Shown here one piece after another: positions 59,248-64,000 of a stretch of DNA of 64,000 nt (the first letter of the stretch is position 1; every line of letters begins with the position of its first letter). The stretch is from Microtetraspora glauca. GTDB lineage: Bacteria > Actinomycetota > Actinomycetes > Streptosporangiales > Streptosporangiaceae. Position numbers and translations under genes: made by a program. Under the pieces are notes generated by a model. That model ran no database searches and had not been told where the DNA came from. It was given only the letters and a program-made list of their open reading frames with translations. Location of the stretch: the NCBI GenBank assembly GCA_001570385.1, contig BBYL01000024.1, positions 62,001-126,000 of the forward strand. Direction: 5' to 3'.

Positions 59248-60831
59248 GTGATCAGCGCGGAACGCCGCTTCCCGTCCGGGCGCCGCGGCCGTGCCCCGGC
59301 GCGGGTGTGCGCGGCGGTGGGACGGTTGTCGCGGCGGGCGGACCGGCGGCAGACGCGGCTCGACCTGCTGCTCTGGGTGGTGCTCTGCCTGCCCATGGTC
59401 GCGGCTCCCGGCGACCCCTATGACTGGGAGCCGCTCACCGGGCACCGCCTGGCCGGCGTGATCGTCGCCGGTACGGCGGTGCTCGCCCTCGCCGTGCTGG
59501 TGAGCCGGGCCGCCCCGCTCGCCTCCATGCTGGTCGTGCTCGTCATGGGCCCGTGGGCCACGACCGACGCGCTGGCGACCGTCTCGCTGTGGCCGTTGAA
59601 CACCACGGTCAAGGTCGGCCCGGTGAACGGCTTTTCCCTGGCGATCGTCGTGTTCAGCTATCTGGCGGGCCGCAGGATGGCCGGTTCCCGGATGGCGTCG
59701 CGGCTGTTCGCGGGGATCCTCGGCGCCTGCGTCCTGCTCGCGCTCGTCTCGACGTGTGGCCCCCAGCCGACCGACGACCATGTGTGGCAGGTGTGGGTCC
59801 CCATCCTGACCGGAGTGCTGCTCACCAGCGTGCTGCCCTGGGCCGTCGGCCACCACCTGCGGCAGCGGGTGGAACGGCGGGACCGTGAGCGGCGGATGAC
59901 CGCGGAGAGGGCACGGCTGCGGGAACGAGCCCGCATCGCGCAGGACATGCACGACTCCCTCGGTCACGAACTCGCCCTCATCGCGCTCCGGGCCGGCGCG
60001 CTGGAGATGTCCGCCGACCTCGACGACCGCAGCCGCGCCGCGGCGGCCGAACTGAGGAAGGCGGCCGGAGCCACCACCGAGCGGCTCCGCGGCGTCATCG
60101 GCCTGCTCCGCGACGACGCGGAGATGGCGCCGCTGGCACCGGCGGACGAGAACGTCGCCGCGCTCATCGACCGGGCCGCGGCGTCGGGCATGACGATCGA
60201 GCTGCGAGGGGACGCGCACGACCCCTCCTGGGCGGAACCCCCGGCCCGCGACCCGTCCCCTGATCCGGCCGGTGACGTGACTCATGGGACGGCGGGTGAC
60301 ATGACTCATGATCCGGCCGGTGATGAGACCGGCGATTCGGCCCGTGGCCCGGCGTATGACGCGGCCGGTGACGTGGCTCGCCGGGCGGCTCGTCGCGCGG
60401 TCCACCGGGTGGTCCAGGAGGCCCTCACCAACGCCGCCAAGCACGCCCCCGGCGCCCCGGTGACGGTCACGCTGGGTCGTACGGACCGGGAGCTGACCGT
60501 GTCCGTGACCAATCCCGCGCCGGGAACGCCCGCGGGGGAGGGCAGCGGGCTGATCGGGCTGGCCGAGCGGGTCGATCTGGCCGGAGGCGTGTTCGCCGCG
60601 GGCGCGCGGGGCGGCCGGTTCGAGGTGACCGCCCGCGTGCCGCTCCGGTCCGGCCCCGCGCTCCGGTCGGGGCCGTCACCGTTCGCGCCGTCGCAGTTCA
60701 CCGCGTCACGGTTCACCGCGTCACGGTTCACTGCGCCACGGTTCACGGCGTCACGGTTCACGGCGGCAGTGCCGGGACCGCCGTCTGACGCGTCCGCGCC
60801 GGAAGCGCACGCCCAGGGAGGACCGGTTTGA
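59248..60831 (+). CDS. NarL-type sensor histidine kinase with tandem-repeat insertions
   Basis: A 527-residue kinase: N-terminal basic stretch, about five TM helices (about 40-205), HisKA_3 dimerisation with phospho-accepting His235 (AQDMHDSLGHELALIALRAG), and a HATPase domain with VVQEALTNAAKHAPG and GSGLIGLAERVDLAGG. Between them is an Asp/Ala/Gly-rich insertion with five octapeptide units (about 339-378), and the C-terminus has pentapeptide SRFTA-type repeats (about 482-506). GTG 59248 has GGAAGG 5 nt upstream; GTG 59230 is an alternative. The stop overlaps the response-regulator TTG. No ligand is evident. Confidence 0.93.
   Translation: MISAERRFPSGRRGRAPARVCAAVGRLSRRADRRQTRLDLLLWVVLCLPMVAAPGDPYDWEPLTGHRLAGVIVAGTAVLALAVLVSRAAPLASMLVVLVMGPWATTDALATVSLWPLNTTVKVGPVNGFSLAIVVFSYLAGRRMAGSRMASRLFAGILGACVLLALVSTCGPQPTDDHVWQVWVPILTGVLLTSVLPWAVGHHLRQRVERRDRERRMTAERARLRERARIAQDMHDSLGHELALIALRAGALEMSADLDDRSRAAAAELRKAAGATTERLRGVIGLLRDDAEMAPLAPADENVAALIDRAAASGMTIELRGDAHDPSWAEPPARDPSPDPAGDVTHGTAGDMTHDPAGDETGDSARGPAYDAAGDVARRAARRAVHRVVQEALTNAAKHAPGAPVTVTLGRTDRELTVSVTNPAPGTPAGEGSGLIGLAERVDLAGGVFAAGARGGRFEVTARVPLRSGPALRSGPSPFAPSQFTASRFTASRFTAPRFTASRFTAAVPGPPSDASAPEAHAQGGPV
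60262..60381 (+). repeat. 5 x 24-bp in-frame tandem repeat in the histidine kinase
   Basis: Five 24-bp units encode DPAGDVTH, GTAGDMTH, DPAGDETG, DSARGPAY and DAAGDVAR. The first three share most bases; the last two are diverged. The array lies in the linker between the dimerisation helix and the ATPase N-box and keeps the reading frame. Confidence 0.9.
60676..60765 (+). repeat. 15-bp in-frame tandem repeat near the 3' end of the histidine kinase
   Basis: Five clear 15-bp units (60691-60765) with consensus TCACGGTTCACSGCG, plus a degenerate first copy at 60676, encode SQFTA, SRFTA, SRFTA, PRFTA and SRFTA. The array is outside the ATPase core. Confidence 0.9.
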
Positions 60832-61484
60832 TCAAGGTACTGCTGGCCGACGACGAGGCCATGATCCGGGCGGGAGTACGGGCCATCCTGGCCACCGACC
60901 CCGGCATCGAGGTGGTGGCCGAGGCCGCGGACGGGCGGGAGGCGGTCGAACTGACCCGCGCCCACCGGCCGCACGTCGCGCTGCTCGACATCAGGATGCC
61001 CCGGCTCGACGGCATCGCCGCCACCGCCGAGATCCGCAGGGTCGCCCCGGACACCGGGGTGGTGATCCTGACGACCTTCGGCGAGGACGACTACATCGCC
61101 CGCGCGATCGGCGGAGGCGCCGGTGGATTCCTGCTCAAGTCGGGTGATCCGAGAGAGCTGGTCGCCGGGGTGTACGCGGTCGCCGGGGGAGGGGCCTACC
61201 TCTCGCCGCCCGTGGCGTACCGGGTGATCACCGAGCTCGGCGGCGGCCGGATGACCCGCGGGGCGGATGCCCGGAGCCGGATCACGCGGCTCACTCCACG
61301 AGAACGTGAGGTGCTCGCGCTGCTCGGCGCCGGGCTGTCCAACGCCCAGATCGGCGCGCGCCTCCACCTGGTGGAGGGCACGGTGAAGGCGTACGTCAGC
61401 GAGATCCTCGCGCGCCTGGAGGTGCGCAACCGGGTCCAGGCCGCGATCGTCGCGTACGAGGCCGGTCTGGTGCGGGAGAGCTGA
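60828..61484 (+). CDS. NarL/LuxR-family response regulator
   Basis: A 218-residue regulator: receiver domain with DDEAMIRAG, phospho-accepting Asp in VALLDIRMPRLDG, and VVILTTFGEDDYI; and a C-terminal LuxR HTH (LTPREREVLALLGAGLSN, AQIGARLHLVEGTVKAYVSE). TTG at 60828 overlaps the kinase stop (TTGA), so expression is coupled. Cognate partner of the preceding kinase. Its stop lies within a bidirectional hairpin shared with the opposing SDR gene. Confidence 0.95.
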   Translation: MIKVLLADDEAMIRAGVRAILATDPGIEVVAEAADGREAVELTRAHRPHVALLDIRMPRLDGIAATAEIRRVAPDTGVVILTTFGEDDYIARAIGGGAGGFLLKSGDPRELVAGVYAVAGGGAYLSPPVAYRVITELGGGRMTRGADARSRITRLTPREREVLALLGAGLSNAQIGARLHLVEGTVKAYVSEILARLEVRNRVQAAIVAYEAGLVRES

Positions 61485-61508
61485 CGCCCCTCGGGGAGGG
61501 GTCAGCTC
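61478..61508. terminator. Bidirectional hairpin spanning both convergent stops
   Basis: GAGCTGAC-g-CCCCTC and GGGGTCAGCTC (61478-61508) form a stem of about 13 bp with one bulged G and a short loop. The response-regulator stop (61482-61484) and the SDR stop (61502-61504) are both inside the structure. Confidence 0.75.
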
Positions 61509-62227
61509 ATCGTCTTGCCGCCGTTGACCGCGAGGCGCTGCCCGGTGACGAATCGGGCGCCGGGTGACGCGAGGAAGGCCACGGCCTCGGCGACGTCGGC
61601 GGGCACGCCCATGTGGCCGGTGGCCACGCCGTTCAGATAGCCGTCGTAGTCCTCGGCGGGGATGTCGGCGTGCCGCTCCACCGGGATCCATCCCGGCTCC
61701 ACCGTGTTCACGGTGATCCCGTACGGGCCGAGCTCGCGCGCCCAGGAGCGGGTCAGGCCGTGCAGCGCGGCCTTCGCGGACACGTAGTGGCCGAACTCGG
61801 GGTTGCCGAGATCGGTGACCTCGCTGCCGATGTTGACGATCCGCCCCGCCCCGGACTCCCGCATGCCGGGCAGTACGGCCTGCAGGATGAGCAGCGGTGC
61901 CTTGACGAAGAACCGCAGCTGGTCGAGATGGTCGTCCCAGGTCTGCTTCTCCACGGGCATCATCGGCTGCGGGCCGGTCGCGTTGTTCACCACGGCGTCC
62001 ACCCGGCCGATCTCCGCGACGCCCTGGTGTACGGACTCCTCGGTGGTCACGTCGAAGCGGGCGAGCCGTGCGGAGCCGCCCTTGGCCTGGATCCGCTCGA
62101 CGACGGCGGAGGCCCCGGCGGTGTCGTGGGCGTAGTTCACGGCGACGTCCCAGCCGTCGGCCGCGAGCCGCTCGGCGATGATCGCGCCGAGACCCCGCGA
62201 TGCGCCGGTGACGAGTGCGGTTCCCAT
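61502..62227 (-). CDS. Short-chain dehydrogenase/reductase (3-oxoacyl-ACP reductase-like)
   Basis: NAD(P)-dependent SDR of 241 residues. The cofactor motif is TGASRGLG near residue 8 and the catalytic set is Ser in NIGSEVTD, Tyr-x-x-x-Lys in YVSAKAALHG, and VNTVEPGWIPVE after the catalytic helix. A NNA segment (VVNNATG) replaces the usual NNAG. It belongs to the FabG-like SDRs; the substrate is unknown. ATG 62227 has GAGAGG upstream. No obvious operon partner. Confidence 0.93.
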   Translation of the reverse strand: MGTALVTGASRGLGAIIAERLAADGWDVAVNYAHDTAGASAVVERIQAKGGSARLARFDVTTEESVHQGVAEIGRVDAVVNNATGPQPMMPVEKQTWDDHLDQLRFFVKAPLLILQAVLPGMRESGAGRIVNIGSEVTDLGNPEFGHYVSAKAALHGLTRSWARELGPYGITVNTVEPGWIPVERHADIPAEDYDGYLNGVATGHMGVPADVAEAVAFLASPGARFVTGQRLAVNGGKTMS

Positions 62228-62407
62228 CGGATTCCTCTCATTCCGGGAGGAACCGCCGCGCGACGCTCACGCGGGCGGGCCGCGCGGAGCGTCCGCGGTC
62301 GAGCGCGGCCCCGGCTACGGTGATCTCCTCCGTCTTCGGGAGGAGCCTTTCACAGAGCGGCCCTCACCCCGCGGGGGCGGTGGACGTCAGGAAGCCGGCC
62401 GCGGGCC

Positions 62408-62632
62408 CTACTTGGCGCTGTCGGCCAGATCGGCGATAGCGGTGGCCGCCCGGAAGAACTTGTTGCGGCCCAGGTCGCCGATCGTGTTGATGTGGAAGGC
62501 CTCCTTGAGCAGCCGGGCGTCGCCTTCGCTCACTCCCGACAGCGCGGACACCGGGGCCTTGATCAGGTCCGCGAGGGACTTGTTCTCGTACTCCTTGTCC
62601 AGCAGCTTGGCCAGGTCCGCAGTAACCGCCAT
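62408..62632 (-). CDS. Small helix-hairpin-helix-like protein
   Basis: A 74-residue soluble protein, MAVTADLAKLLDKEYENKSL at its start, then APVSALSGVSEGDARLLKEA and NTIGDLGRNKFFRAATAIA. The SGVSEGDARLL and TIGDLGRNKF segments resemble a helix-hairpin-helix unit. I recall similar short proteins in streptomycetes but no assigned function. ATG 62632. It is divergent from the hemerythrin-domain gene. Confidence 0.72.
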   Translation of the reverse strand: MAVTADLAKLLDKEYENKSLADLIKAPVSALSGVSEGDARLLKEAFHINTIGDLGRNKFFRAATAIADLADSAK

Positions 62633-62957
62633 GACTACCCCCGTGGATGTCCCCGCCCGGCCGGAACGCCGGGCACTGATCAGACTTTTCCCCGTCGAGT
62701 CGCTTATCAGCGGCATCTGATGACAGAACGCGGTAAAAGCGCTACCTCAAGCAATACGGGCCGGTTCAGGCTGCCCGGTCGGCCGCCTCCGCGAGCCCAA
62801 CCGACCGCTCAGCGGACTCCCCACGAATCGTCGGCATGCTGATCCCGATCGTCGGGTTGACTGATCGCCGGAACGATGATGAAGTTCCCGCCAGCGTCGC
62901 GGTGCACCCGGTAAAGAGATCATCGAGGGCATGGAGGCGCCGGAACATGGGACGACC
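62633..62957. promoter_or_regulatory. Divergent gap between the small protein and hemerythrin-domain gene
   Basis: A gap of 325 nt without a convincing gene. TTGACT (62857-62862) could be a plus-strand -35 element, but no good -10 follows at 16-18 nt. Promoters for both flanking genes should lie here. Confidence 0.25.
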
Positions 62958-63455
62958 ATGGAAACACCCGACGAGCGCCTTACCGCCTTCGGCTACCAAT
63001 TGATCGACGTACACCTCTGGCTCCGCGAGGAACTGGCCGCACTGCGCGAGGGCGTCGACGCCTACCTCGCTGGCGGCGTGCGCCCCCGCGAGCTGCGGAC
63101 CCACTGCCTGACCTTCTGCTCCGCTCTGACCAGGCACCACACCGGCGAGGACGCCGACGCGTTCCCGAGGCTGGCCGAGCGGTTTCCCGAGCTGCGCCCG
63201 GTCCTGGACGAACTGCGCCGCGACCACCGGCTGGTGGAGGACTCCCTCCAACGCCTGGAGGCGCTCCTCGGCGGTCTGGACCGGCACGCGGACCCCGTCG
63301 GCGTACGAACCGAGCTGGACAGCCTCGCCGCGCTGATGGAGACGCACTTCGTCTACGAGGAGAAACGCATCGTCTCGGCGCTCAACGCGTTGAACGCGCC
63401 GGGCTGGAACCGTTCCCGGCCCGATTTTCTGCACACCGACGACGCGGAGCGCTGA
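62958..63455 (+). CDS. Hemerythrin HHE-domain protein
   Basis: A 165-residue four-helix protein with the di-iron-type pattern: IDVHLWLREELAALREGVDA, FCSALTRHHTGEDADAFPRL, RRDHRLVEDSLQRLEALL, and LMETHFVYEEKRIVSALN. Histidine and glutamate spacing (H...HH..E...H...H..YEE) fits iron binding, possibly O2, NO or redox sensing. ATG 62958 is used; ATG 62931 adds nine residues and has a poorly spaced GAGGG. No partner gene. Confidence 0.88.
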   Translation: METPDERLTAFGYQLIDVHLWLREELAALREGVDAYLAGGVRPRELRTHCLTFCSALTRHHTGEDADAFPRLAERFPELRPVLDELRRDHRLVEDSLQRLEALLGGLDRHADPVGVRTELDSLAALMETHFVYEEKRIVSALNALNAPGWNRSRPDFLHTDDAER

Positions 63456-63539
63456 CCGGCTGCCGTTGCACCGCGCGGCCGCCGGGAGGGTCGTCTCATG
63501 GTCGACTATGCGACGGAGTGGATCAGCGCCCGAAGGGGC

Positions 63540-64000
63540 TCAGCGGGTACGGCCGCGCGGCTTGAGAGGGGTGTCGGGCAGGGACGGGGCGGCGAGCGGA
63601 TCGCCGTCGTAGCCACGGACGACGCCGAAACGATCGCCTGACGACATCCAGTCGGCCCGTGCCCGGGTGATCTCGTCGCCGGTGCGGGCGATGAAGTTCC
63701 ACCACATGACGATCTTCTCTTCGAACGGCTCGCCGCCCAGCAGCATCAGCCCGCTGTCGCCGTACGCGCGCAGGGGCAGCTCGGAGCGGCCGCAGCCGAG
63801 ATAGAGCATCGAGCCCGGATCCAGCCGGACGCCGTCGACCTCGGTGCTGCCCGACATGGTGAGAACCGCGTACTCGAAGTCGGGCTCGACCGGGAGCCGC
63901 ACCTCGGCGCCGTCGCCGAGCGTGAGGTCGAGCCCGACGATGGGCGTGTGGGCCGTCCCGGGCGAGACGGCACCGTCCACCTCGCCGAGCAGCACGGTGC
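63540..64000 (-). CDS. Pirin-family protein, C-terminal part (5' end outside window)
   Basis: The last 153 codons of a pirin-like bicupin. Visible elements: VLLGEVDGAVSPGTAHTPIV, a second cupin strand AVLTMSGSTEVDGV, LLLGGEPFEEKIVMWWNFIA (the Pirin_C signature) and a Pro/Arg C-terminus. The metal-binding N-terminal cupin is beyond base 64000. Some pirins have quercetinase activity; function here is open. Confidence 0.9.
   Translation of the reverse strand, partial: TVLLGEVDGAVSPGTAHTPIVGLDLTLGDGAEVRLPVEPDFEYAVLTMSGSTEVDGVRLDPGSMLYLGCGRSELPLRAYGDSGLMLLGGEPFEEKIVMWWNFIARTGDEITRARADWMSSGDRFGVVRGYDGDPLAAPSLPDTPLKPRGRTR

Overview
The window is high-GC chromosomal DNA with frequent GTG/TTG starts, purine-rich ribosome-binding sites and many start/stop-overlapping gene pairs. 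Gene content points to a mycelial actinomycete. It has a conservon (sensor kinase, roadblock, DUF742, GTPase), an XRE/DUF397/HATPase triad, DivIVA-domain and MHYT proteins, tandem signal peptidases and PucR and LysR regulators. A member of the Streptosporangiales is my best guess, but the species cannot be read from the sequence. I saw no tRNA, rRNA, CRISPR array, insertion sequence or prophage, so this looks like core chromosome with lineage-specific inserts.

Layout. 1-3023 (minus): an SsuABC/NMT1-type ABC importer with two permeases; its ATPase runs off the left edge. 3438-7516 (plus): a conservon. 7609-15566: the conserved translation and secretion block ffh - rpsP - khpA - rimM - trmD - rplS - lepB - lepB - rnhB - DUF2469, interrupted by one opposing DUF4232 lipoprotein gene. 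15966-22651: an M23 peptidase, a LysR/RidA pair and the minus-strand operon yraN-comM-dprA-xerC. Compared with the order I remember from Mycobacterium tuberculosis, this segment appears inverted as a block. 22993-26545: a family III CoA-transferase-like protein and an MFS exporter with a divergent ArsR-type regulator. 26855-32559: rpsB - tsf - pyrH - frr - cdsA - rlmN. 32615-38467: a two-gene ABC exporter, the HATPase/XRE/DUF397 triad, a DivIVA-domain protein and a secreted M1 aminopeptidase.

38477-52662 is a catabolic region. It holds a PucR regulator, an MHYT membrane sensor, an NCS1 permease, a cyclase-family hydrolase, an agmatinase-family ureohydrolase, an Lrp regulator, an aminobutyraldehyde-type dehydrogenase, a complete polyamine ABC importer and a PuuB-like flavin oxidase. 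Together they can plausibly take up agmatine or putrescine-type compounds, remove urea, oxidise the amine and oxidise the aldehyde. 52705-59095 is a minus-strand run: DedA, DMT transporter, GT4 glycosyltransferase, DUF998, a phosphotriesterase-fold protein that has lost its metal ligands, and a propionyl/acetyl-CoA synthetase. 59248-64000 has a NarL-type two-component system, an SDR, a small helix-hairpin-helix-like protein, a hemerythrin-domain protein and a partial pirin.

The most distinctive feature is recurrent in-frame tandem repeats in interdomain linkers and tails. XerC carries 10 hexapeptide units and the histidine kinase carries 5 octapeptide units plus 5 pentapeptide units. The DivIVA-domain, DUF4232, S2 and CoA-transferase proteins have less regular low-complexity stretches. 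Other items for follow-up are the degenerate phosphotriesterase homologue, the inverted DNA-processing block, and several well-formed intergenic palindromes.
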